36,146 nucleotides of DNA from an uncultured Bacteriovoracaceae bacterium (GCA_913053615.1 CAJXHA010000003.1:1-36146); one strand, 5' to 3'. Positions 8,979-15,904 are shown, counted from the first letter of the stretch. Numbers and translations are program-made. Notes: generated by a model not told the origin, from the sequence alone.

Positions 8979-8996
8979 TGTGTAAGTATTTACACA
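8979..8996. promoter_or_regulatory. Palindromic operator candidate TGTGTA-N6-TACACA (dps / ompA-like)
   Basis: Perfect 6+6 palindrome in the 166-nt region between the divergent OmpA-like operon and dps. With TATTAT at 9044-9049 as the dps -10, its centre lies near -68. The same 12 defined bases recur exactly at 13392-13409, and weaker versions lie at 9645 and 15817, all near genes of this locus. Confidence 0.55.
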
Positions 8997-9078
8997 AAAC
9001 TAAAACATTGGCTTAAGGGAATCTTTTAAGAAATGGATTAAATTATTATTAGATTAAAACTTTTATAAAGGAGAAAAT

Positions 9079-9576
9079 ATGACAAACTTTAATTCATTAA
9101 ATGCAAGACCAATCGGTGACATTTCTGAAGAGCATGTTCACCGTATCACAGACTTTTTAAATAATCTATTAGCGAACGAATACGCACTATTTACTAAAAC
9201 ATTAAATTATCACTGGAATGTTACTGGTCCTCGTTTTCATAGTATGCATAATTTTTTAGAAGACCAATATAAGTCTCTCTTAACTATAATGGATGATGTT
9301 GCAGAGAGAGTTAGAGTTGTTGGAGAAACACCTATTAGTACTGTAAGTAGTTTGAAAAATGCTATGGATATTACTGAAACAAACGGAGAAAGATTATCAG
9401 CTAATGATATGTTAAAGGATTTATTTGAAACTCATTTAATGATTCAAACTTCGATGAAGAATTTAGTAAAGGATGAGTCATTATTTACAGATGATCCAGG
9501 TACAGAAGATTTCTTAGTTGGATTACTTCAAACTCACGAGGAAATGAGCTGGATGATTAAGTCACATCTAGTCTAG
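9079..9576 (+). CDS. dps: Dps-family ferritin-like DNA-protection protein
   Basis: Dps forms a 12-subunit shell that oxidises and stores iron and protects DNA from peroxide. At 165 residues it has normal length, and the ferroxidase site residues are in place with the family spacing: H45 (NYHWNV), H57, E61, D72 and E76 (DDVAER). The GPRFHSMHNFLEDQY segment is a family signature. The N terminus is short and not Lys-rich, so DNA binding is uncertain. AAAGGAG precedes the ATG. A palindromic operator lies about 85 nt upstream and a strong terminator follows, so it is a single-gene unit. Confidence 0.93.
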   Translation: MTNFNSLNARPIGDISEEHVHRITDFLNNLLANEYALFTKTLNYHWNVTGPRFHSMHNFLEDQYKSLLTIMDDVAERVRVVGETPISTVSSLKNAMDITETNGERLSANDMLKDLFETHLMIQTSMKNLVKDESLFTDDPGTEDFLVGLLQTHEEMSWMIKSHLV

Positions 9577-9610
9577 AATAGGCCCTGAAAAGGAATAGAT
9601 TAGATTGATA

Positions 9611-9641
9611 AAAAAAAAGCCCTCAAATGAGGGCTTTTTTT
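9611..9641 (+). terminator. Rho-independent terminator of dps
   Basis: GCCCTC pairs with GAGGGC around AAAT, extended by an A-tract on the left and seven T residues on the right. Confidence 0.92.
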
Positions 9642-9644
9642 ATT

Positions 9645-9662
9645 TGTGTAGACTTTTTAACA
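9645..9662. promoter_or_regulatory. Degenerate copy of the TGTGTA-N6-TACACA palindrome
   Basis: TGTGTA-GACTTT-TTAACA: the left half is exact and the right half matches 4 of 6. Its centre is about 63 nt before the predicted leaderless start at 9717. Weak alone; it gains weight from the exact copies at 8979 and 13392. Confidence 0.3.
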
Positions 9663-9704
9663 AAAGCTTAAATCAAGAATGAATTAATTAAAGTTTATCT
9701 CGCC

Positions 9705-9710
9705 TATAAT
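9705..9710 (+). promoter_or_regulatory. -10 box; predicted leaderless start of 9717 gene
   Basis: Perfect TATAAT ending 6 nt before the ATG at 9717, with no Shine-Dalgarno between. No good -35 (AATTAA at 17-nt spacing), which would fit an activator-dependent promoter served by the palindrome upstream. Confidence 0.5.
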
Positions 9711-9716
9711 ATTATT

Positions 9717-10016
9717 ATGAATTTATTAAAGAAAATTATTTTATTTTTTATTTGTATTGTTCTTTTTAAGCATGCTCAAGCGAACATGACTAACGGGCAA
9801 TGGACTTCTATGAGTCACAATCGAAATGTTAATAATCCAAACTATCAGATTGTAGGAAAGCAATCACGAAGGATTATTTATCACCCTTATTCAAATGAGT
9901 TTGCAAAAGAAGGGTACAGATTCGAGAAGGAAATTAAACTTAAGGAGTATATGAATGAAAAAAGAAAGTATGACAACAGACAAAAACAGATTACTCAAAG
10001 ATCTAGCGATAGGTGA
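9717..10016 (+). CDS. Small exported hypothetical protein (99 aa)
   Basis: N-terminal signal peptide (MNLLKKIILFFICIVLF, cleavage likely after AQA at 22), then about 77 residues rich in Asn, Arg and Lys with no cysteine. The mature part is basic and probably disordered at its C terminus. No family recognised. The last 62 nt overlap, in another frame, the start of the ferritin-fold gene downstream, whose ribosome site AAGGAG lies inside this gene. Translation of this frame would therefore expose or block that site. The C-terminal NEKRKYDNRQKQ region is encoded by the overlap and may be under dual constraint. Confidence 0.65.
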   Translation: MNLLKKIILFFICIVLFKHAQANMTNGQWTSMSHNRNVNNPNYQIVGKQSRRIIYHPYSNEFAKEGYRFEKEIKLKEYMNEKRKYDNRQKQITQRSSDR

Positions 10017-10407
10017 GATATCGGCAATTGAAGTATATGATCGTGTATTAGAAAAAATTAATGATGCACCTGATGCTGATAGATTGAAAGAATTTAGATT
10101 AGATCACAATAAGGCCAAAAACTTTTGGCAAGACCAAGAAAGAATTGAGAACCAATCTTCTACTCAAGGATCGAATATTTGGGGGAAAGTTGCTCAGACC
10201 TTTATTGAAACGAGTAAGCTATTTGGCAACCGGGCCACACTCATGGCGCTAAAGGAAGCAGAGGAGTATGGACTTAAGCAATATCAAAAAGCTTTAAGTG
10301 ATCAAATGATTTCAAGTTATCAAAAGGATCAGATTAGAAATGAATTTATTCCTAATCAAATGAGGCATGTGAATACAATCAATGCTTTAATTAGAAAAAA
10401 TAGGTAA
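9955..10407 (+). CDS. DUF2383-like ferritin-fold stress protein
   Basis: A 150-residue all-helical protein. The pattern LLKDLAIGEISAIEVYDRVLEKI, then HNKAKNFW, then a GSNIWGKVAQTF turn, then ALKEAEEYGLKQYQKAL, matches DUF2383, a two-domain-helix relative of ferritin-like proteins. Candidate metal ligands are the Glu and His at the start of each helix (E17, E22, H51, E86 and E87 region), but a diiron site is not certain. AAGGAG with 7-nt spacing sets the ATG at 9955. It overlaps the preceding exported-protein gene by 62 nt and ends just before a bidirectional terminator. The dps gene immediately upstream suggests a shared role in iron or oxidative stress. Confidence 0.65.
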   Translation: MKKESMTTDKNRLLKDLAIGEISAIEVYDRVLEKINDAPDADRLKEFRLDHNKAKNFWQDQERIENQSSTQGSNIWGKVAQTFIETSKLFGNRATLMALKEAEEYGLKQYQKALSDQMISSYQKDQIRNEFIPNQMRHVNTINALIRKNR

Positions 10408-10408
10408 T

Positions 10409-10436
10409 AAAAAAGCTCCCTTAGGGAGCTTTTTTT
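10409..10436. terminator. Bidirectional terminator between convergent genes
   Basis: GCTCCC pairs with GGGAGC around TTA, flanked by an A-run on the left and a T-run on the right. It can end transcription from the ferritin-fold gene (+) and from the response regulator gene (-); the regulator's TAA lies in the T-run. Confidence 0.9.
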
Positions 10437-11130
10437 ATAAAGTTGTGGGATTAAATTTATAGCCAGCACCATGTACACTCTCTATTAAGTGCGATGCTTC
10501 AGCTAATTTCTTTCTTAATTTACTAACATGGGTATCAACAGAGCGAGAATAGACATGTACATCCTCTCCCCAGATATCATTTAAGATTGTATCTCTATTA
10601 ATTACTTCATATGGTCTTTGAGCAAAATAGATTAATAGTTTAAATTCTAGAGCTGTTAGATCAATATCTTTATTGTCACCCTCCATATTAATGGAAACCT
10701 CTTGGGTGGCTTGATTAATTGCGATTTCTTTCCACTTCATTTCATTCTTAGCTTGCTTTAAAATTTCTAGCTTTTTTAGCTTAGCTTCTACTCTAGCTTT
10801 TAATTCTAAACCATTAAATGGTTTTGTAATATAATCCTCAGCTCCAGCTGAGAAGCCTAGAACTTTCTCCGATAAATCATCCTTAGCGGTAAGAAAAAAG
10901 ATGGATGTTTCAGGATTTTTATTAAGGATTTGATTACAAATTTCAATACCATTTCCATCTGGCAATTCTATGTCGATTAGAATTAAATCATATTGGTTTG
11001 AAGTGTATTTATCGCTGGCTTCTTTTGCATTCGCAGCCCACTCAAGTTGAATTAATGGCGTTGAGAGGGAGGTATTCACTAAATTATATATTTCTTTACT
11101 ATCTTCAATTAATAACACGCTGTGGGTCAT
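10435..11130 (-). CDS. OmpR/PhoB-family response regulator
   Basis: A 231-residue regulator: receiver domain (1-120) with acidic pair E9-D10, phospho-acceptor D53 in LILIDIELPDGNG, T81 and K103; then a winged-helix DNA-binding domain (about 130-228) with LTALEFKLLIYFAQRPYEVINRDTI and the recognition-helix segment SRSVDTHVSKLRKKL. It is transcribed away from the HPt and hybrid kinase genes across a 62-nt gap, and is the likely output of that phosphorelay. The AAGGA before ATG supports the start. A candidate target is the TGTGTA-N6-TACACA palindrome found near neighbouring genes, but this family more often binds direct repeats, so that link is open. Confidence 0.93.
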   Translation of the reverse strand: MTHSVLLIEDSKEIYNLVNTSLSTPLIQLEWAANAKEASDKYTSNQYDLILIDIELPDGNGIEICNQILNKNPETSIFFLTAKDDLSEKVLGFSAGAEDYITKPFNGLELKARVEAKLKKLEILKQAKNEMKWKEIAINQATQEVSINMEGDNKDIDLTALEFKLLIYFAQRPYEVINRDTILNDIWGEDVHVYSRSVDTHVSKLRKKLAEASHLIESVHGAGYKFNPTTL

Positions 11131-11192
11131 AGACTTTCCTTGAAAAAGAATTTTTTGATTTGAATCATATCCTTTTTTAAGCTACAAAATAT

Positions 11193-11534
11193 TTGAATTC
11201 AAGTTATAAAGGAGATCTTATTAAAATATCAGAAAAATATAAGTTTGATCTAAGTAAGGAAGAAATACCTAAGCCATTATTGTCGCTTATCCCTGAATTT
11301 ATTGTCGATCGTAAAAAAGAATTAGAAGATATGCTTAATGCAATTAGGGATTTTGAACTTCAACGTAAAATGGCACATAAGTGGAAAGGTTTTGCAGCCC
11401 CTTATGGTTTTCCATTTTTAGAGGAAATGTCAAAGGCCTTATCGGAAGCTTCTAAATCAGAAAACGAAGCAGAAGTAGAAGAAATCCTACTCGTAACTAA
11501 AAACTATATCGAAGAGAAAGCTAAAACAATTTAA
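11193..11534 (+). CDS. Histidine phosphotransfer (HPt) protein
   Basis: A small four-helix HPt protein that shuttles phosphate between receivers. The HPt core is LIPEFIVDRKKELEDMLNAI followed by MAHKWKGFAAPYGFPFLEEMSKALSEA, with the phospho-histidine H62 (counting from 11193). No ATG begins the frame. The only usual start is TTG at 11193, which has no ribosome site; a strong AAAGGAG at 11208-11214 points instead to the ATT at 11220 (5-nt spacing). The longer coordinate is given. The TAA overlaps the ATG of the hybrid kinase (TAATG), so the two are translationally coupled. Divergent from the response regulator. Confidence 0.85.
   Translation: MNSSYKGDLIKISEKYKFDLSKEEIPKPLLSLIPEFIVDRKKELEDMLNAIRDFELQRKMAHKWKGFAAPYGFPFLEEMSKALSEASKSENEAEVEEILLVTKNYIEEKAKTI
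11208..11214 (+). promoter_or_regulatory. Ribosome binding site pointing to an ATT start
   Basis: AAAGGAG lies inside the longest HPt frame. The in-frame codons after it are GAT, CTT, ATT and AAA; the ATT at 11220 sits at the ideal 5-nt distance from GGAG. No ATG, GTG or TTG is available in this frame near the site. Confidence 0.5.
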
Positions 11535-13390
11535 TGGATATTCAAGAGATCAATCAATACTTTGCAAAGAATAAAAAAAAGTTTTATCAACTAAGTCTGA
11601 TTGGTTTCTTCTTTATTCTATTTGTTGCAGGATTAAGTTATAAGATTCATTCAAATACGATTCATGACTATCAAAATGTCAGTCAAGTTTTAGAACATTA
11701 TAATAAAATTCAAAAAACTTTGGGTGAAACTTTAGTTGAGTATCAAAAACTAAAGGTCTTTGATAATGATTCAGACTTAATTATTGAAGAGTCAAAAGAT
11801 ACAATATTAACTAATTATGATGATAATAGAAAGCATACCTCTAGTGAAATAAATGCAATAGAAAAGATCATTCAAAAAAATGAAGTTTTTAAACAACATC
11901 GAGAAATTCTAAGTGAAACTGATTTATTTGCGAGTGTTCAGAAAGTATATAAAGAAATCAATTCAGTCGTAATTTCTAGAGAGAAAAAAGAGTGGATGTT
12001 AACAAATGAGAATCTTAAAAAACTCTTACTCAATATTGAATTAAATTTCGGTATTATAAAAAATGACTTAGACAAACTAGATATAAAATTGATTGATAGA
12101 TTAGGGGATATTGGACTCTATATCGTACTTTTATCAATCCTAAGTGTTCTCGTTATATGGCTTCTAATCTTTATGCCAATGCTTAATAATTTAATAGAGC
12201 AACAAGATACCATTGCACATTCAATTCTCGATGCACAATCAGCAAATCGATCTAAGACAGAATTTATGGCCAATATTAGTCATGAGATTAGAACCCCTAT
12301 GACTGCTATTACAGGTTACCTCGAAAGACTTACTGATAAGAAAGTCGATGATAGTGAAAAAGGTGAGTACTTAAAAATTATTCAAGACAATAGTGATCAC
12401 CTCTTAAGTTTAATAGATGATATTTTGGATATTTCAAAAATTGAGTCCAAGCACTTTATACTTAATAAAGAGTATGTAAATTTAAAAGACTTACTAAATA
12501 ACCTTTATAATCTTTTACGAGTAAAGGCAGAGGATAAAAATATTGAATTTAATATTCATTATCTCACTGAAGTACCTAGTAAAATTATTACTGATGAAAA
12601 AAGGCTGAAGCAGATTCTCTTCAATGTTATTGGAAATGCACTTAAGTTTACAGATGTGGGAGAGGTAAAGATTAATGTTAGCTATGAAGCTAATAAAAGC
12701 GAACTGCTCTTTGAGGTAATAGATACTGGAATTGGAATCTCTAAAAAACAAATTAAAAAACTATTTAATCCATTTTCTCAAGCTGATAATTCCATTACAA
12801 GAAAGTTTGGTGGAACAGGTCTTGGTTTGGCCTTAAGCTTAAAAATTGCCCAAAAGATGAATGGAGATATTTTTATAAAAAGCTCTCGTATCAATGAAGG
12901 CTCAGTCTTTGTAATTAAGTTTAATAATGTGCAACCTCATGGGGGAGAAACAAGTGGTGAGAGTTTTGAGCCTAGTTTTGAATCAAACTTTGAATTAGTT
13001 GAGTTAAATGAAAATTATTTGAAAGACTATAAGGTACTTGTGGTAGACGATGCTAAGGAGAACTGTGTTTTATTTAAAATGTATCTTGAAGATTATGGAG
13101 CACAAGCAGTTTGTGCTTATAATGGAGAAGAGGCAGTTCAGACGGTAAAAGCGGACAGTAGTTTTGACATCATTTTATTAGATCTTCAAATGCCAATTAA
13201 GGATGGTTTCCAAGCTATCCATGAGTTGAGAATGATGGAGTTCTCTAAGCCAATAGTTGCTCTTACAGCCCATGCTTTCGATGAAGAGAAAGATAATACT
13301 AGAAGTCATGGTTTTGATGGCCATATCTCAAAGCCAGTTGATAAAGAATTATTAGCTCGTAAAGTCAAATTATTGAGCAGAAAAAGCTAA
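11534..13390 (+). CDS. Hybrid sensor histidine kinase (HisKA-HATPase-REC)
   Basis: A 618-residue membrane kinase. Order: TM1 (about 19-37), periplasmic helical sensor (38-190), TM2 (about 194-214), HisKA with phospho-histidine H250 (ANISHEIRTPM), HATPase_c with N box N368, G1 DTGIGI (397-402) and G2 GGTGLGL (426-432), a linker, then a receiver domain (from about 498) with D505-D506, acceptor D550 (LLDLQMP) and K600. The sensor has the helical-bundle look of four-helix input domains; the ligand is unknown. There is no HAMP or PAS segment. Together with the adjacent HPt protein and OmpR-type regulator it makes a four-step relay: H250 to D550 to HPt H62 to regulator D53. Start by coupling (TAATG), no own ribosome site. 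Confidence 0.95.
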   Translation: MDIQEINQYFAKNKKKFYQLSLIGFFFILFVAGLSYKIHSNTIHDYQNVSQVLEHYNKIQKTLGETLVEYQKLKVFDNDSDLIIEESKDTILTNYDDNRKHTSSEINAIEKIIQKNEVFKQHREILSETDLFASVQKVYKEINSVVISREKKEWMLTNENLKKLLLNIELNFGIIKNDLDKLDIKLIDRLGDIGLYIVLLSILSVLVIWLLIFMPMLNNLIEQQDTIAHSILDAQSANRSKTEFMANISHEIRTPMTAITGYLERLTDKKVDDSEKGEYLKIIQDNSDHLLSLIDDILDISKIESKHFILNKEYVNLKDLLNNLYNLLRVKAEDKNIEFNIHYLTEVPSKIITDEKRLKQILFNVIGNALKFTDVGEVKINVSYEANKSELLFEVIDTGIGISKKQIKKLFNPFSQADNSITRKFGGTGLGLALSLKIAQKMNGDIFIKSSRINEGSVFVIKFNNVQPHGGETSGESFEPSFESNFELVELNENYLKDYKVLVVDDAKENCVLFKMYLEDYGAQAVCAYNGEEAVQTVKADSSFDIILLDLQMPIKDGFQAIHELRMMEFSKPIVALTAHAFDEEKDNTRSHGFDGHISKPVDKELLARKVKLLSRKS

Positions 13391-13410
13391 GATGTGTAGA
13401 TATCTACACA
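13391..13410. promoter_or_regulatory. 20-bp perfect palindrome containing TGTGTA-N6-TACACA
   Basis: ATGTGTAGAT is followed immediately by its exact reverse complement ATCTACACAT, directly after the stop codon of the hybrid kinase. It carries the same TGTGTA-N6-TACACA as the site at 8979. It sits 36 nt before the ATG of the DUF1328-like gene, a plausible position for control of that promoter. Confidence 0.6.
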
Positions 13411-13446
13411 TAATCTACAAAACTTCTTAAAGAAGACAGTTTCACT

Positions 13447-13644
13447 ATGTCTTATTATAGACTTATGAGGCATATAACGGTGATTCTTTTTATATTGGCC
13501 TTAATGTCAGCGATCTTAGCGTTTGGCAATATTTCGGAAACAGATTCTTCTGTTGCTAGATTCATATTCTTTATTTTTATTTCTGCTTCAATAATTTCTG
13601 GTGTCTTAGATTTAAAAAATAAGTCAGATAACTCAGACAATTAA
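13447..13644 (+). CDS. DUF1328-like small membrane protein (65 aa)
   Basis: Two hydrophobic helices (about 10-28 and 38-54) separated by FGNISETDSSVA, with a short polar tail. The pattern of a first helix ending A-F-G followed by a small linker and a second helix rich in Phe and Ile matches the DUF1328/YtjA family of tiny inner-membrane proteins. A second ATG at codon 7 would also keep both helices. The gene follows the hybrid kinase by 56 nt, with a 20-bp palindrome between, so it is probably controlled separately. Role unknown; related genes are often stress-linked in other bacteria. Confidence 0.65.
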   Translation: MSYYRLMRHITVILFILALMSAILAFGNISETDSSVARFIFFIFISASIISGVLDLKNKSDNSDN

Positions 13645-13701
13645 TTCTTTTATTACCTCATTCGAATTGCTTCTCATTCTTTTCAGTTGTAATCTATTAG
13701 C

Positions 13702-15231
13702 ATGACAAAATTATTAGAAGTTAGAAATGCTACAATCGAAGACGCTGAAAAAATTCAAAAGTTTGTTAATAAAACTTATTCCGAATTTGACGGTTATCCA
13801 CTTAGTGCTATTAAGTCACAAATTAATAGCTTTCAAGAAGGCTGTTTTGTTATTCTCTTAGGGGATGAAATCGTTGCTTATTCCGCGAGTATCCTTATTG
13901 ATGAAAAGAAGGCCATGGTTCCACATACTTGGGATGAGATTACGGCCAATGGTTTAGGTACAACTCATCAAGACGAAGGACAGTACTTATATGGTTATGA
14001 AACAGTAGTTGATCCTAAAGTCAGAGGACGCAGGCTGGGGCAAAGAATCTATAATGCTCGTGAGCAATTAGTTAAACATTGGCACTTAAAAGGAATTATC
14101 TTTTGTGGACGTGTTCCTAATTTTCATAAAAAGTATAAGAAAGTTAAAGGCATTAAAGAGTATATTGAAAAAGTAAAAAATAAAGAGTTTAAAGATCCAG
14201 TTCTCGGCTTTCATTTAAGACGTAACTTTGAAGTCATAGGTGTCATGAAAAACTATCTACCCTCAGATCTTGAGAGTATGGGGTATGCAGTTCATTTGAA
14301 GTGGGATAACCCTGAGTATGATGAAAATGTAGAAAGTTATAAAAAACCTCCAATGCAAAAGTCAGTAAGAGTTGTGACTGTGCAGTACCAGCAAAGAAGT
14401 ATTAAAAGCTTTGATGAATTTGCTGAGATTGTTGAGTATTATGTGGATGTTGCGGGAGATTATAGAGCAGATTTCCTACTCTTTCCTGAACTCTTTACCA
14501 TGCAATTACTATCTATTAAGAATGAAGAAGTTCCGCCAGATGTTGCTATGGAAAATATGACTGAGTATACAGAGGATGTAAAAAAACTCTTTAGAACCCT
14601 CGCGATGAAATATAATGTAAATATTATTGCAGGCTCACACCCAACAAAAGTTGGAAAGTCAGTAAGAAATATTTCATATATTTGTCTTAGAGATGGTGAG
14701 ATACATGAGCAGGCAAAAATACACCCAACACCAGATGAAGCTTATTGGTGGAAAATTGAAGGTGGAGATCAAGTTAATGTTATTCAAACAGACTGTGGAC
14801 CAATAGGTGTACTTATTTGTTATGATAGTGAGTTCCCAGAACTTACTCGTCACTTAGTAAACCAAGGTATTCAATTTTTATTTGTACCGTTTTTAACAGA
14901 TAATCGTCAGGCTTACTGTCGTGTGAAATATTGTTGCCAGGCAAGAGCAATTGAAAATCAAATTTATGTCGCAATGGCCGGGAATGTTGGAAACCTTCCA
15001 CGAGTAAGTAATGTTGATATTCAGTATGCACAAAGCTGTATTCTAACTCCTTGTGATTTTCCTTTTGCTAAAGATGGTATCGCGGCGGAAGCCACTCCTA
15101 ATGTTGAGATGGTTTCTATTGCTGACTTAAGAATTGATACACTCCTAGAGGCAAGGTCTCACGGTGCAGTTAGAAACTTAAAAGATCGTCGACATGACCT
15201 CTACTCTGTTGTTTGGAAAAAGCGCGGCTAG
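13702..15231 (+). CDS. GNAT acetyltransferase fused to carbon-nitrogen hydrolase
   Basis: A 509-residue two-domain enzyme. Residues 1-205 are a GNAT N-acetyltransferase with the acetyl-CoA loop VRGRRLGQRIY (107-117). Residues 221-505 are a nitrilase-superfamily amidohydrolase with the complete Glu-Lys-Cys triad: E263 (LFPELFTMQ), K339 (EQAKIHPTP) and C373 (GVLICYDSEFPE). A further conserved stretch is RAIENQIYVAMAGNVG. The fusion is known as an annotated family in other bacteria but its substrate is not established; acylation followed or preceded by amide cleavage is an inference. No Shine-Dalgarno is present; TGTAAT lies 8 nt before the ATG, so it may be leaderless. A tetraloop hairpin follows. 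Confidence 0.93.
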   Translation: MTKLLEVRNATIEDAEKIQKFVNKTYSEFDGYPLSAIKSQINSFQEGCFVILLGDEIVAYSASILIDEKKAMVPHTWDEITANGLGTTHQDEGQYLYGYETVVDPKVRGRRLGQRIYNAREQLVKHWHLKGIIFCGRVPNFHKKYKKVKGIKEYIEKVKNKEFKDPVLGFHLRRNFEVIGVMKNYLPSDLESMGYAVHLKWDNPEYDENVESYKKPPMQKSVRVVTVQYQQRSIKSFDEFAEIVEYYVDVAGDYRADFLLFPELFTMQLLSIKNEEVPPDVAMENMTEYTEDVKKLFRTLAMKYNVNIIAGSHPTKVGKSVRNISYICLRDGEIHEQAKIHPTPDEAYWWKIEGGDQVNVIQTDCGPIGVLICYDSEFPELTRHLVNQGIQFLFVPFLTDNRQAYCRVKYCCQARAIENQIYVAMAGNVGNLPRVSNVDIQYAQSCILTPCDFPFAKDGIAAEATPNVEMVSIADLRIDTLLEARSHGAVRNLKDRRHDLYSVVWKKRG

Positions 15232-15246
15232 TTTGTCTTTAATAGG

Positions 15247-15270
15247 AAAGGGAGCTCGAAAGCTCCCTTT
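15247..15270. terminator. Hairpin between convergent genes (weak T-run)
   Basis: AAAGGGAGCT pairs with AGCTCCCTTT around a CGAA tetraloop. The T-run is only three long before AGTGAG on the plus strand and similarly short on the minus strand. Placed between two convergent genes, it probably acts as a shared terminator or 3' stabiliser. Confidence 0.6.
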
Positions 15271-15296
15271 AGTGAGATGTTTTTAGGTGGGATATA

Positions 15297-15746
15297 TTAT
15301 AGGCTAGATTTATTGAATTCATCCTCTTTAATGAGTAAAGAGGCAGTTTCTTTATTTAATTTTCCATTAACTTCTAATTGATTCTTTTCTTGAAATTTAA
15401 TTAATGCAGCTTCTAGACTTTTGTCGGCCTTATCATTAATCGTACCAGTAAATAATTTTTTCTTTTTTAAGATCCACTTGGCTCGCTTAATGGTTATCTT
15501 ATCTGTTTCTTTAAGCTTAAGTTGCTTCTCTGTTGCTTCTTCTTTTTGTTTCTTATTTTTCTTCTTATTTTTCTTCTTATCTTTTGTTTGGTCTTTTAGC
15601 TCTTTAGTCATCTGAGCTTGAGCAACGATAAGATTACTTGAAAGACTTTCCTTTATAAGGTTTTTTCTCGTTTCATTTGCATCTGCCGTAATCGCTGTAA
15701 AAGAAGATGCAATAAATAATAGGGATAATTGTTTTTGATTAAACAT
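15297..15746 (-). CDS. Exported protein with PG-binding-like domain
   Basis: A 149-residue product: signal peptide with cleavage near ADA-NE (about 23), a highly charged linker of Lys-rich repeats (KKNKKKNKKQK, about 56-70), then a C-terminal domain of about 60 residues. This ends with ALIKFQEKNQLEVNGKLNKETASLLI, the FQ...[NG]L.V.G....T pattern of the peptidoglycan_binding_1 three-helix domain. It probably sits in the periplasm on the cell wall. A strong AAGGAG precedes the ATG. Upstream, a TATAAG -10 lies at 15768-15763 (minus), with a degenerate palindrome about 69 nt before the predicted transcript start. Confidence 0.7.
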   Translation of the reverse strand: MFNQKQLSLLFIASSFTAITADANETRKNLIKESLSSNLIVAQAQMTKELKDQTKDKKKNKKKNKKQKEEATEKQLKLKETDKITIKRAKWILKKKKLFTGTINDKADKSLEAALIKFQEKNQLEVNGKLNKETASLLIKEDEFNKSSL

Positions 15747-15816
15747 AATATTCTCCTTGTCACTTATAAATTTAGACCTTTTGCTAGGAGTTTACTTTTA
15801 GGATTCGTATTTAAAT

Positions 15817-15834
15817 TGTGTAGAAACTTAAACT
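15817..15834. promoter_or_regulatory. Degenerate copy of the TGTGTA-N6-TACACA palindrome
   Basis: TGTGTA-GAAACT-TAAACT: one exact half, 4 of 6 in the other. It lies upstream of the PG-binding-like gene at about -69 relative to the TATAAG-based start, a distance like that at dps. Weak alone. Confidence 0.28.
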
Positions 15835-15842
15835 TTTTTACC

Positions 15843-15881
15843 GTGGTGTGCTAAAGTGGTGTGCCAAAGTGGTGTACTAAG
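15843..15881. repeat. Three tandem 13-bp repeats
   Basis: GTGGTGTGCTAAA, GTGGTGTGCCAAA and GTGGTGTACTAAG lie head to tail in the gene-free stretch between the PG-binding-like gene and the small basic protein gene. They differ at one to three positions. The period is exact, so they may be iterated binding sites or slippage products. Too few and too short for a CRISPR. Confidence 0.7.
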
Positions 15882-15904
15882 GGAAATGGGATGGAGAGGG
15901 CATT

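Noticed and set aside
8979-13410. CRP/FNR-type binding sites
   Set aside because: The palindrome resembles CRP (TGTGA-N6-TCACA), but the TGTG and CACA halves are 10 nt apart rather than 8, and no FNR TTGAT-N4-ATCAA is present.
15421-15615. Plus-strand frame opposite the PG-binding-like gene
   Set aside because: Its Phe/Leu/Ser-rich product is the shadow of the Lys-rich linker on the minus strand, and it has no ribosome site.
15843-15881. CRISPR array
   Set aside because: Only three 13-bp units with no spacers and no cas genes.
15843-15881. Sigma-54 promoter in the reverse complement of the repeats
   Set aside because: TGGCAC occurs, but the following GC is 12 nt after GG instead of 10.
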